Of a stretch of 64,000 nt of DNA, positions 39,756 to 52,650 are shown in pieces. A program made the position numbers and the translations under genes. The DNA is from Pontederia crassipes (lineage: Eukaryota; Streptophyta; Magnoliopsida; Commelinales; Pontederiaceae): contig JAUKPH010000029.1 of NCBI GenBank assembly GCA_030549335.1, positions 806,001 through 870,000 on the forward strand. Reading direction: 5' to 3'. Below the pieces are notes generated by a model. The model searched no databases. It saw nothing but the letters and a program-made list of their open reading frames with translations, and was not told the DNA's origin. Numbering within the stretch: the first letter of the stretch is position 1; each line of letters starts with the position of its first letter.

Positions 39756-42510
39756 GCGCGAAATTTTGCATCCCTAGAAAATTTTCATCCGAGTCCATTT
39801 TTTCGTCCCAATCATCTCTCCATGCATCAACAGGCACGAAAGCGTCGAAAATTTGGCATCTTTTGACAGCGCCAAAAATTTCGCGTTTTTTTGACCTTCT
39901 TGGCTGAAAACACGAGTAAAAGGCGCGCGCGCGAAATTTCGCACCTCCGGAAAATTTTCATCCGATTCCATTTTTTCGTCCCAATCATCTCACCATGCAT
40001 CAACATGCACGATAGCGTCGAAAATTTTGCATCTTTTGACAGCGTCAAAAATTTCGCATTTTTTGACCCTCTTGGCTGAAAACACGAGTAAAAGGCGCGC
40101 GCTGCGAAATTTCGCACCCCCGGAAAATTTTCATCCTAGTCCATTTTTTCGTCCCAATCATATCACCATGCATCAACAGGCACGATAGCGTCGAAAATTT
40201 GGCATCTTTTGACAGCGTAAAAAATTTCGCGTTTTTTGACCTTCTTGGCTGAAAACACGAGTAAAAGGCGCGCGCGCGAAATTTTGCATCCCTAGAAAAT
40301 TTTCATCCGAGTCAATTTTTTCATCCCAATCATCTCTCCATGCATCAACAGGCACGAAAGCGTCGAAAATTTGGCATCTTTTTACAGCGCCAAAAATTTC
40401 GCGTTTTTTGACCTTCTTGGCTGAAAACACGAGTAAAACGCGCGCGCGCGAAATTTCGCACCCCCAGAAAATTTTCATCCGAGTCCATTTTTTCGTCCCA
40501 ATCATATCACCATGCATCAACAGGCACGATAGCGTCGAAAATTTGGCATCTTTTGACAGCGCCAAAAATTTCGCATTTTTTGACCTTCTTGGCAGAAAAC
40601 ACGAGTAAAACGCGCGCGCGCGAAATTTCGCACCCCCGGAAAATTTTCATCCGAGTCCATTTTTTCGTCCCAATCATCTCTCCATGCATCAACAGGCACG
40701 AAAGCGTCGAAAATTTGGCATCTTTTGACAGCGCCAAAAATTTCGCGTTTTTTGACCTTCTTGGCTGAAAACACGAGTAAAAGGCGCGCGCAGCGAAATT
40801 TCGCACCTCCGGAAAATTTTCATCCGAGTCCATTTTTTCGTCCCAATCATCTCACCATGCATCAACATGCACGATAGCGTCGAAAATTTGGCATCTTTTG
40901 ACAGCGTCAAAAATTTCGCATTTTTTGACCCTCTTGGCTGAAAACACGAGTAAAAGGCGCGCGCGCGAAATTTCGCACCCCCGGAAAATTTTCATCCTAG
41001 TCCATTTTTTCGTCCCAATCATATCACCATGCATCAACAGGCACTATAGCGTAGAAAATTTGGCATCTTTTGACAGCGTAAAAAATTTCGCGTTTTTTGA
41101 CCTTCTTGGCTGAAAACACGAGTAAAAGGCGCGCGCGCGAAATTTTGCATCCCTAGAAAATTTTCATCCGAGTCAATTTTTTCATCCCAATCATCTCTCC
41201 ATGCATCAACAGGCACGAAAGCGTCGAAAATTTGGCATCTTTTTACAGCGCCAAAAATTTCGCGTTTTTTGACCTTCTTGGCTGAAAACACGAGTAAAAG
41301 GCGCGCGCGCGAAATTTCGCACCCCCAGAAAATTTTCATCCGAGTCCATTTTTTCGTCCCAATCATATCACCATGCATCAACAGGCACGATAGCGTCGAA
41401 AATTTGGCATCTTTTGACAGCGCCAAAAATTTCGCATTTTTTGACCTTCTTGGCAGAAAACACGAGTAAAACGCGCGCGCGCGAAATTTCGCACCCCCGG
41501 AAAATTTTCATCCTAGTCCATTTTTTCGTCCCAATCATATCACCATGCATCAACAGGCACGATAGCGTCGAAAATTTGGCATCTTTTGACAGCGTCAAAA
41601 ATTTCACATTTTTTGACATTCTTGGCTGAAAACACGAGTAAAACGCGCGCGCGCGAAATTTTGCACCCCCGGAAAATTTTCATCCGAGTCCATTTTTTCG
41701 TCCCAATCATATCACCATGCATCAACAGGCACGATAGCGTCAAAAATTTGGCATCTTTTGACAGCGTCAAAAATATCGCATTTTTTGACCTTCTTGGCTG
41801 AAAACACGAGTAAAAGGCGCGCGAGCGAAATTTTGCATCCCTAGAAAATTTTCATCCGAGTCCATTTTTTCGTCCCAATCATCTCTCCATGCATCAATAG
41901 GCACGAAAGCGTCAAAAATTTGGCATCTTTTGACAGCGCCAAAAATTTCACGTTTTTTGACCTTCTTGGCTGAAAACACGAGTAAAAGGCGCGCGCGCGA
42001 AATTTCGCACCCCCGGAAAATTTTCATCCGAGTCCATTTTTTCGTCCCAATCATCTCTCCATGCATCAACAGGCATGAAAGCGTCGAAAATTTGGCATCT
42101 TTTGACAGCGCCAAAAATTTCGCATTTTCTGACCTTCTTGGCAGAAAACACGAGTAAAAGGCGCGCGCGCGAAATTTCGCACCCCCGGAAAATTTTCATC
42201 CGAGTCCATTTTTTCGTCCCAATCATATCACCATGCATCAACAGGCACGATAGTGTCGAAAATTTGGCATCTTTTGACAGCGTCAAAAATTTCACATTTT
42301 TTGACCTTCTTGGCTGAAAACACGAGTAAAACGCGCGCGCGCGAAATTTCGCACCCCCGGAAAATTTTCATCCGAGTCCATTTTTTCGTCCCAATCATAT
42401 CACCATGCATCAACAGGCACGATAGCGTCAAAAATTTGGCATCTTTTGACAGCGTCAAAAATATCGCATTTTTTGACCTTCTTGGCTGAAAACACGAGTA
42501 AAAGGTGCGC
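39756..42510 (+). repeat. 16-unit tandem HOR (2755 bp), copy 2
   Basis: Directly follows copy 1 with few differences. Private changes are a seven-T run near 39890 (six in copy 1), GGCACTATAG near 41043, and one-base insertions in the CG tract near 40101 and 40791. A third turn of the cycle starts with GGTGCGCG at about 42505. It diverges within about 150 bp, where GGCTAAAAACACG replaces GGCTGAAAACACG. Confidence 0.8.
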
Positions 42511-43821
42511 GCGCGAAATTTTGCATCCCTAGAAAATTTTCATCCGAGTCCATTTTTTCGTCCCAATCATCTCTCCATGCATCAACAGGCACGAAAGCGT
42601 CGAAAATTTGGCATCTTTTGACAGCGCCAAAAATTTCGCGTTTTTTGACCTTCTTGGCTAAAAACACGAGTAAAAGGCGCGCGCGCGAAATTTCGCACCT
42701 CCGGAAAATTTTCATCCGAGTCCATTTTTTCGTCCCAATCATCTCACCATGCATCAACATGCACGATAGCGTCGAAATTTTTGCATCTTTTGACAGCGTC
42801 AAAAATTTCGCATTTTTTGACCTTCTTGGCTGAAAACACGAGTAAAAGGCGCGCGCGCGAAATTTCGCACCCCTGGAAAATTTTCATCCGAGTCCATTTT
42901 TTCGTCCCAATCATATCACCATGCATCAACAGGCACGATAGCGTCGAAAATTTGGCATCTTTTGACAGCGTCAAAAATTTCACATTTTTTGACATTCTTG
43001 GCTGAAAACACGAGTAAAACGCCGCTGCGCGCGAAATTTTGCACCCCCGGAAAATTTTCATCCGAGTCCATTTTTTCGTCCCAATCATATCACCATGCAT
43101 CAACAGGCACGATAGCGTCAAAAATATCGCATTTTTTGACCTTCTTGGCTGAAAACACGAGTAAAAGGCGCGCGAGCGAAATTTTGCATCCCTAGAAAAT
43201 TTTCATCCGAGTCCATTTTTTCGTCCCAATCATCTCTCCATGCATCAACAGGCACGAAAGCGTCGAAAATTTGGCATCTTTTTACAGCGCCAAAAATTTC
43301 GCGTTTTTTGACCTTCTTGGCTGAAAACACGAGTAAAACGCGCGCGCACGAAATTTCGCACCTCCGGAAAATTTTCATCCGAGTCCATTTTTTCGTCCCA
43401 ATCATCTCACCATGCATCAACATGCACGATAGCGTCGAAAATTTGGCATCTTTTGACAGCGCCAAAAATTTCGCATTTTTTGACCTTCTTGGCAGAAAAC
43501 ACGAGTAAAACGCGCGCGCGCGAAATTTCGCACCCCCGGAAAATTTTCATCCGAGTCCATTTTTTCGTCCCAATCATATCACCATGCATCAACAGGCACG
43601 ATAGCGTCGAAAATTTGGCATCTTTTGACAGCGTCAAAAATTTCACATTTTTTGACATTCTTGGCTGAAAACACGAGTAAAACGCGCGCGCGCGCGAAAT
43701 TTTGCACCCCCGGAAAATTTTCATCCGAGTCCATTTTTTCGTCCCAATCATATCACCATGCATCAACAGGCACGATAGCGTCAAAAATTTGGCATCTTTT
43801 GACAGCGTCAAAAATATCGCA
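42511..43821 (+). repeat. Junction segment between regions IV and V
   Basis: About eight monomers. The first two match 34.9-35.25 kb (GGCTAAAAACACG, then GAAATTTTTGCATC near 42774). The next ones have the GACATTCTTGG and CTTTTTACAGCG variants that make up the 9-unit HOR. It contains the 147-bp monomer 43013-43159. Confidence 0.65.
43013..43159 (+). repeat. 147-bp monomer lacking one 27-bp sub-repeat
   Basis: In this unit GATAGCGTCA at 43111-43120 runs directly into AAAATATCGCATT, so only one 27-bp sub-repeat remains (43115-43141) where other units have two. The loss is exactly 27 bp; two extra bases in the CG tract near 43020-43026 give 147 bp. The junction lies in sequence shared by both sub-repeats (GCGTCAAAAAT), as expected for slippage or unequal exchange between them. 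The HOR counterparts near 46.1 and 49.3 kb keep both sub-repeats. Confidence 0.9.
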
Positions 43822-46800
43822 TTTTTTACCTTCTTGGCTGAAAACACGAGTAAAAGGCGCGCGAGCGAAATTTTGCATCCCTAGAAAATTTTCATCCGAG
43901 TCCATTTTTTCGTCCCAATCATATCACCATGCATCAACAGGCACGATAGCGTCGAAAATTTGGCATCTTTTGACAGCGCCAAAAATTTCGCATTTTTTGA
44001 CCTTCTTGGCAGAAAACACGAGTAAAACGCGCGCGCGCGAAATTTCGCACCCCCGGAAAATTTTCATCCGAGTCCATTTTTTCGTCCCAATCATATCACC
44101 ATGCATCAACAGGCACGATAGCGTCGAAAATTTGGCATCTTTTGACAGCGTCAAAAATTTCACATTTTTTGACATTCTTGGCTGAAAACACGAGTAAAAC
44201 GCGCGCGCGCGAAATTTTGCACCCCCGGAAAATTTTCATCCGAGTCCATTTTTTCGTCCCAATCATATCACCATGCATCAACAGGCACGATAGCGTCAAA
44301 AATTTGGCATCTTTTGACAGCGTCAAAAATATCGCATTTTTTGACCTTCTTGGCTGAAAACACGAGTAAAAGGCGCGCGAGCGAAATTTTGCATCCCTAG
44401 AAAATTTTCATCCGAGTCCATTTTTTCGTCCCAATCATCTCTCCATGCATCAACAGGCACGAAAGCGTCGAAAATTTGGCATCTTTTGACAGCGCCAAAA
44501 ATTTCGCGTTTTTTGACCTTCTTGGCTAAAAACACGAGTAAAAGGCGCTGCGCGCGAAATTTCGCACCTCCGGAAAATTTTCATCCGAGTCCATTTTTTC
44601 GTCCCAATCATCTCACCATGCATCAACATGCACGATAGCGTCGAAAATTTTGCATCTTTTGACAGCGTCAAAAATTTCGCATTTTTTGACCTTCTTGGCT
44701 GAAAACACGAGTAAAAGGCGCGCGAGCGAAATTTTGCATCCCTAGAAAATTTTCATCCGAGTCCATTTTTTCGTCCCAATCATCTCTCCATGCATCAACA
44801 GGCACGAAAGCGTCAAAAATTTGGCATCTTTTGACAGCGCCAAAAATTTCACGTTTTTTGACCTTCTTGGCTGAAAACACGAGTAAAAGGCGCGCGCGCG
44901 AAATTTTGCATCCCCAGAAAATTTTCATCCGAGTCCATTTTTTCGTCCCAATCATATCACCATGCATCAACAGGCACGATAGCGTCGAAAATTTGGCATC
45001 TTTTGACAGCGCCAAAAATTTCGCATTTTTTGACCTTCTTGGCAGAAAACACGAGTAAAAGGCGCGCGCGCGAAATTTCGCACCCCCGGAAAATTTTCAT
45101 CCGAGTCCATTTTTTCGTCCCAATCATATCACCATGCATCAACATGCACGATAGCGTCGAAAATTTGGCATCTTTTGACAGCGTCAAAAATTTCACATTT
45201 TTTGACCTTCTTGGCTGAAAACACGAGTAAAACGCGCGCGCGCGAAATTTCGCACCCCCGGAAAATTTTCATCCGAGTCCATTTTTTCGTCCCAATCATA
45301 TCACCATGCATCAACAGGCACGATAGCGTCAAAAATTTGGCATCTTTTGACAGCGTCAAAAATATCGCATTTTTGACCTTCTTGGCTGAAAACACGAGTA
45401 AAAGGCGCGCGAGCGAAATTTTGCATCCCTAGAAAATTTTCATCCGAGTCCATTTTTTCGTCCCAATCATATCACCATGCATCAACAGGCACGATAGCGT
45501 CGAAAATTTGGCATCTTTTGACAGCGCCAAAAATTTCGCATTTTTTGACCTTCTTGGCAGAAAACACGAGTAAAACGCCGCCGCGCGCGAAATTTCGCAC
45601 CCCCGGAAAATTTTCATCCGAGTCCATTTTTTCGTCCCAATCATATCACCATGCATCAACAGGCACGATAGCGTCGAAAATTTGGCATCTTTTGACAGCG
45701 TCAAAAATTTCACATTTTTTGACATTCTTGGCTGAAAACACGAGTAAAACGCGCGCGCGCGAAATTTTGCACCCCCGGAAAATTTTCATCCGAGTCCATT
45801 TTTTCGTCCCAATCATATCACCATGCATCAACAGGCACGATAGCGTCAAAAATTTGGCATCTTTTGACAGCGTCAAAAATATCGCATTTTTTGACCTTCT
45901 TGGCTGAAAACACGAGTAAAAGGCGCGCGAGCGAAATTTTGCATCCCTAGAAAATTTTCATCCGAGTCCATTTTTTCGTCCCAATCATCTCTCCATGCAT
46001 CAACAGGCACGAAAGCGTCGAAAATTTGGCATCTTTTGACAGCGCCAAAAATTTCGCGTTTTTTGACCTTCTTGGCTAAAAACACGAGTAAAAGGCTGCG
46101 CGCGCGAAATTTCGCACCTCCGGAAAATTTTCATCCGAGTCCATTTTTTCGTCCCAATCATCTCACCATGCATCAACATGCACGATAGCGTCGAAAATTT
46201 TGCATCTTTTGACAGCGTCAAAAATTTCGCATTTTTTGACCTTCTTGGCTGAAAACACGAGTAAAAGGCGCGCGAGCGAAATTTTGCATCCCTAGAAAAT
46301 TTTCATCCGAGTCCATTTTTTCGTCCCAATCATCTCTCCATGCATCAACAGGCACGAAAGCGTCGAAAATTTGGCATCTTTTTACAGCGCCAAAAATTTC
46401 GCGTTTTTTGACCTTCTTGGCTGAAAACACGAGTAAAACGCGCGCGCGCGAAATTTCGCACCTCCGGAAAATTTTCATCCGAGTCCATTTTTTCGTCCCA
46501 ATCATCTCACCATGCATCAACATGCACGATAGCGTCGAAAATTTGGCATCTTTTGACAGCGCCAAAAATTTCGCATTTTTTGACCTTCTTGGCAGAAAAC
46601 ACGAGTAAAACGCGCGCGCGCGAAATTTCGCACCCCCGGAAAATTTTCATCCGAGTCCATTTTTTCGTCCCAATCATATCACCATGCATCAACAGGCACG
46701 ATAGCGTCGAAAATTTGGCATCTTTTGACAGCGTCAAAAATTTCACATTTTTTGACATTCTTGGCTGAAAACACGAGTAAAACGCGCGCGCGCGAAATTT

Positions 46801-49800
46801 CGCACCCCCGGAAAATTTTCATCCGAGTCCATTTTTTCGTCCCAATCATATCACCATGCATCAACAGGCACGATAGCGTCAAAAATTTGGCATCTTTTGA
46901 CAGCGTCAAAAATATCGCATTTTTGACCTTCTTGGCTGAAAACACGAGTAAAAGGCGCGCGAGCGAAATTTTGCATCCCTAGAAAATTTTCATCCGAGTC
47001 CATTTTTTCGTCCCAATCATATCACCATGCATCAACAGGCACGATAGCGTCGAAAATTTGGCATCTTTTGACAGCGCCAAAAATTTCGCATTTTTTGACC
47101 TTCTTGGCAGAAAACACGAGTAAAACGCGCGCGCGCGAAATTTCGCACCCCCGGAAAATTTTCATCCGAGTCCATTTTTTCGTCCCAATCATATCACCAT
47201 GCATCAACAGGCACGATAGCGTCGAAAATTTGGCATCTTTTGACAGCGTCAAAAATTTCACATTTTTTGACATTCTTGGCTGAAAACACGAGTAAAACGC
47301 GCGCGCGCGCGAAATTTTGCACCCCCGGAAAATTTTCATCCGAGTCCATTTTTTCGTCCCAATCATATCACCATGCATCAACAGGCACGATAGCGTCAAA
47401 AATTTGGCATCTTTTGACAGCGTCAAAAATATCGCATTTTTTGACCTTCTTGGCTGAAAACACGAGTAAAAGGCGCGCGAGCGAAATTTTGCATCCCTAG
47501 AAAATTTTCATCCGAGTCCATTTTTTCGTCCCAATCATCTCTCCATGCATCAACAGGCACGAAAGCGTCGAAAATTTGGCATCTTTTGACAGCGCCAAAA
47601 ATTTCGCGTTTTTTGACCTTCTTGGCTAAAAACACGAGTAAAAGGCGCGCGCGCGAAATTTCGCACCTCCGGAAAATTTTCATCCGAGTCCATTTTTTCG
47701 TCCCAATCATCTCACCATGCATCAACATGCACGATAGCGTCGAAAATTTTGCATCTTTTGACAGCGTCAAAAATTTCGCATTTTTTGACCTTCTTGGCTG
47801 AAAACACGAGTAAAAGGCGCGCGAGCGAAATTTTGCATCCCTAGAAAATTTTCATCCGAGTCCATTTTTTCGTCCCAATCATCTCTCCATGCATCAACAG
47901 GCACGAAAGCGTCAAAAATTTGGCATCTTTTGACAGCGCCAAAAATTTCACGTTTTTTGACCTTCTTGGCTGAAAACACGAGTAAAAGGCGCGCGCGCGA
48001 AATTTTGCATCCCCAGAAAATTTTCATCCGAGTCCATTTTTTCGTCCCAATCATATCACCATGCATCAACAGGCACGATAGCGTCGAAAATTTGGCATCT
48101 TTTGACAGCGCCAAAAATTTCGCATTTTTTGACCTTCTTGGCAGAAAACACGAGTAAAAGGCGCGCGCGCGAAATTTCGCACCCCCGGAAAATTTTCATC
48201 CGAGTCCATTTTTTCGTCCCAATCATATCACCATGCATCAACATGCACGATAGCGTCGAAAATTTGGCATCTTTTGACAGCGTCAAAAATTTCACATTTT
48301 TTGACCTTCTTGGCTGAAAACACGAGTAAAACGCGCGCGCGCGAAATTTCGCACCCCCGGAAAATTTTCATCCGAGTCCATTTTTTCGTCCCAATCATAT
48401 CACCATGCATCAACAGGCACGATAGCGTCAAAAATTTGGCATCTTTTGACAGCGTCAAAAATATCGCATTTTTGACCTTCTTGGCTGAAAACACGAGTAA
48501 AAGGCGCGCGAGCGAAATTTTGCATCCCTAGAAAATTTTCATCCGAGTCCATTTTTTCGTCCCAATCATATCACCATGCATCAACAGGCACGATAGCGTC
48601 GAAAATTTGGCATCTTTTGACAGCGCCAAAAATTTCGCATTTTTTGACCTTCTTGGCAGAAAACACGAGTAAAACGCGCGCGCGCGAAATTTCGCACCCC
48701 CGGAAAATTTTCATCCGAGTCCATTTTTTCGTCCCAATCATATCACCATGCATCAACAGGCACGATAGCGTCGAAAATTTGGCATCTTTTGACAGCGTCA
48801 AAAATTTCACATTTTTTGACATTCTTGGCTGAAAACACGAGTAAAACGCGCGCGCGCGAAATTTTGCACCCCCGGAAAATTTTCATCCGAGTCCATTTTT
48901 TCGTCCCAATCATATCACCATGCATCAACAGGCACGATAGCGTCAAAAATTTGGCATCTTTTGACAGCGTCAAAAATATCGCATTTTTTGACCTTCTTGG
49001 CTGAAAACACGAGTAAAAGGCGCGCGAGCGAAATTTTGCATCCCTAGAAAATTTTCATCCGAGTCCATTTTTTCGTCCCAATCATCTCTCCATGCATCAA
49101 CAGGCACGAAAGCGTCGAAAATTTGGCATCTTTTGACAGCGCCAAAAATTTCGCGTTTTTTGACCTTCTTGGCTAAAAACACGAGTAAAAGGCGCGCGCG
49201 CGCGAAATTTCGCACCTCCGGAAAATTTTCATCCGAGTCCATTTTTTCGTCCCAATCATCTCACCATGCATCAACATGCACGATAGCGTCGAAAATTTTG
49301 CATCTTTTGACAGCGTCAAAAATTTCGCATTTTTTGACCTTCTTGGCTGAAAACACGAGTAAAAGGCGCGCGAGCGAAATTTTGCATCCCTAGAAAATTT
49401 TCATCCGAGTCCATTTTTTCGTCCCAATCATCTCTCCATGCATCAACAGGCACGAAAGCGTCGAAAATTTGGCATCTTTTTACAGCGCCAAAAATTTCGC
49501 GTTTTTTGACCTTCTTGGCTGAAAACACGAGTAAAACGCGCGCGCGCGAAATTTCGCACCTCCGGAAAATTTTCATCCGAGTCCATTTTTTCGTCCCAAT
49601 CATCTCACCATGCATCAACATGCACGATAGCGTCGAAAATTTGGCATCTTTTGACAGCGCCAAAAATTTCGCATTTTTTGACCTTCTTGGCAGAAAACAC
49701 GAGTAAAACGCGCGCTGCGCGAAATTTCGCACCCCCGGAAAATTTTCATCCGAGTCCATTTTTTCGTCCCAATCATATCACCATGCATCAACAGGCACGA

Positions 49801-51568
49801 TAGCGTCGAAAATTTGGCATCTTTTGACAGCGTCAAAAATTTCACATTTTTTGACATTCTTGGCTGAAAACACGAGTAAAACGCGCGCGCGCGAAATTTC
49901 GCACCCCCGGAAAATTTTCATCCGAGTCCATTTTTTCGTCCCAATCATATCACCATGCATCAACAGGCACGATAGCGTCAAAAATTTGGCATCTTTTGAC
50001 AGCGTCAAAAATATCGCATTTTTGACCTTCTTGGCTGAAAACACGAGTAAAAGGCGCGCGAGCGAAATTTTGCATCCCTAGAAAATTTTCATCAGAGTCC
50101 ATTTTTTCGTCCCAATCATATCACCATGCATCAACAGGCACGATAGCGTCGAAAATTTGGCATCTTTTGACAGCGCCAAAAATTTCGCATTTTTTGACCT
50201 TCTTGGCAGAAAACACGAGTAAAACGCGCGCGGCGCGAAATTTCGCACCCCCGGAAAATTTTCATCCGAGTCCATTTTTTCGTCCCAATCATATCACCAT
50301 GCATCAACAGGCACGATAGCGTCGAAAATTTGGCATCTTTTGACAGCGTCAAAAATTTCACATTTTTTGACATTCTTGGCTGAAAACACGAGTAAAACGC
50401 GCGCGCGCGAAATTTTGCACCCCCGGAAAATTTTCATCCGAGTCCATTTTTTCGTCCCAATCATATCACCATGCATCAACAGGCACGATAGCGTCAAAAA
50501 TTTGGCATCTTTTGACAGCGTCAAAAATATCGCATTTTTTGACCTTCTTGGCTGAAAACACGAGTAAAAGGCGCGCGAGCGAAATTTTGCATCCCTAGAA
50601 AATTTTCATCCGAGTCCATTTTTTCGTCCCAATCATCTCTCCATGCATCAACAGGCACGAAAGCGTCGAAAATTTGGCATCTTTTGACAGCGCCAAAAAT
50701 TTCGCGTTTTTTGACCTTCTTGGCTAAAAACACGAGTAAAAGGCGCGCGCGCGAAATTTCGCACCTCCGGAAAATTTTCATCCGAGTCCATTTTTTCGTC
50801 CCAATCATCTCACCATGCATCAACATGCACGATAGCGTCGAAAATTTTGCATCTTTTGACAGCGTAAAAAATTTCGCATTTTTTGACCTTCTTGGCTGAA
50901 AACACGAGTAAAAGGCGCGCGAGCGAAATTTTGCATCCCTAGAAAATTTTCATCCGAGTCCATTTTTTCGTCCCAATCATCTCTCCATGCATCAACAGGC
51001 ACGAAAGCGTCAAAAATTTGGCATCTTTTGACAGCGCCAAAAATTTCACATTTTTTGACCTTCTTGGCTGAAAACACGAGTAAAAGGCGCGCGCGCGAAA
51101 TTTTGCATCCCCAGAAAATTTTCATCCGAGTCCATTTTTTCGTCCCAATCATATCACCATGCATCAACAGGCACGATAGCGTCGAAAATTTGGCATCTTT
51201 TGACAGCGCCAAAAATTTCGCATTTTTTGACCTTCTTGGCAGAAAACACGAGTAAAAGGCGCGCCGCGCGAAATTTCGCACCCCCGGAAAATTTTCATCC
51301 GAGTCCATTTTTTCGTCCCAATCATATCACCATGCATCAACATGCACGATAGCGTCGAAAATTTGGCATCTTTTGACAGCGTCAAAAATTTCACATTTTT
51401 TGACCTTCTTGGCTGAAAACACGAGTAAAACGCGCGCTGCGCGAAATTTCGCACCCCCGGAAAATTTTCATCCGAGTCCATTTTTTCGTCCCAATCATAT
51501 CACCATGCATCAACAGGCACGATAGCGTCAAAAATTTGGCATCTTTTGACAGCGTCAAAAATATCGCA
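43822..51568 (+). repeat. Region V, five 9-unit HOR copies (~1550 bp each)
   Basis: A run of five T instead of six before GACC recurs at 45370, 46920, 48469, 50019 and 51569, spaced 1550, 1549, 1550 and 1550 bp. A different one-base loss, six T followed by ACC, sits at the matching place at 43822. About seven of nine monomers agree in all copies; the others alternate between two types. Type X (near 43.2, 46.3 and 49.4 kb) has CTTTTTACAGCG then CACCTCCGG. Type Y (near 44.7, 47.8 and 50.9 kb) has TTTCACGTT (TTTCACATT in the last copy) then TTGCATCCCCAG. Matches are therefore strongest at 18 units, 3098-3100 bp. Confidence 0.88.
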
Positions 51569-52650
51569 TTTTTGACCTTCTTGGCTGAAAACACGAGTAA
51601 AAGGCGCGCGAGCGAAATTTTGCATCCCTAGAAAATTTTCATCCGAGTCCATTTTTTCGTCCCAATCATATCACCATGCATCAACAGGCACGATAGCGTC
51701 GAAAATTTGGCATCTTTTGACAGCGCCAAAAATTTCGCATTTTTTGACCTTCTTGGCAGAAAACACGAGTAAAACGCGCTGCGCGCGAAATTTCGCACCC
51801 CCGGAAAATTTTCATCCGAGTCCATTTTTTCGTCCCAATCATATCACCATGCATCAACAGGCACGATAGCGTCGAAAATTTGGCATCTTTTGACAGCGTC
51901 AAAAATTTCACATTTTTTGACATTCTTGGCTGAAAACACGAGTAAAACGCGCGCGCGCGAAATTTTGCACCCCCGGAAAATTTTCATCCGAGTCCATTTT
52001 TTCGTCCCAATCATATCACCATGCATCAACAGGCACGATAGCGTCAAAAATTTGGCATCTTTTGACAGCGTCAAAAATATCGCATTTTTTGACCTTCTTG
52101 GCTGAAAACACGAGTAAAAGGCGCGCGCGCGAAATTTCGCACCTCCGGAAAATTTTCATCCGAGTCCATTTTTTCGTCCCAATCATCTCACCATGCATCA
52201 ACATGCACGATAGCGTCGAAAATTTTGCATCTTTTGACAGCGTCAAAAATTTCGCATTTTTTGACCTTCTTGGCTGAAAACACGAGTAAAAGGCGCGCGA
52301 GCGAAATTTTGCATCCCAAGAAAATTTTCATCCGAGTCCATTTTTTCGTCCCAATCATCTCTCCATGCATCAACAGGCACGAAAGCGTCAAAAATTTGGC
52401 ATCTTTTGACAGCGCCAAAAATTTCACGTTTTTTGACCTTCTTGGCTGAAAACACGAGTAAAAGGCGCGCGCGCGAAATTTCGCACCCCCGGAAAATTTT
52501 CATCCGAGTCCATTTTTTCGTCCCAATCATCTCTCCATGCATCAACAGGCATGAAAGCGTCGAAAATTTGGCATCTTTTGACAGCGCCAAAAATTTCGCA
52601 TTTTTTGACCTTCTTGGCAGAAAACACGAGTAAAAGGCGCGCGCGCGAAA
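51569..52650 (+). repeat. End of region V with one monomer missing
   Basis: The sixth turn of the 9-unit cycle starts normally. At about 52100-52118, however, a monomer ending TATCGCATTTTTTGACC passes directly to one starting GGCGCGCGCGCGAAATTTCGCACCTCC. In the copies near 50.56, 49.0 and 47.46 kb, a GGCGCGCGAGCG/TTGCATCCCTAG monomer with GGCTAAAAACACG lies between them. One whole unit has been lost. Units after about 52.4 kb (CAGGCATGAAAG) belong to the next family. Confidence 0.72.
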
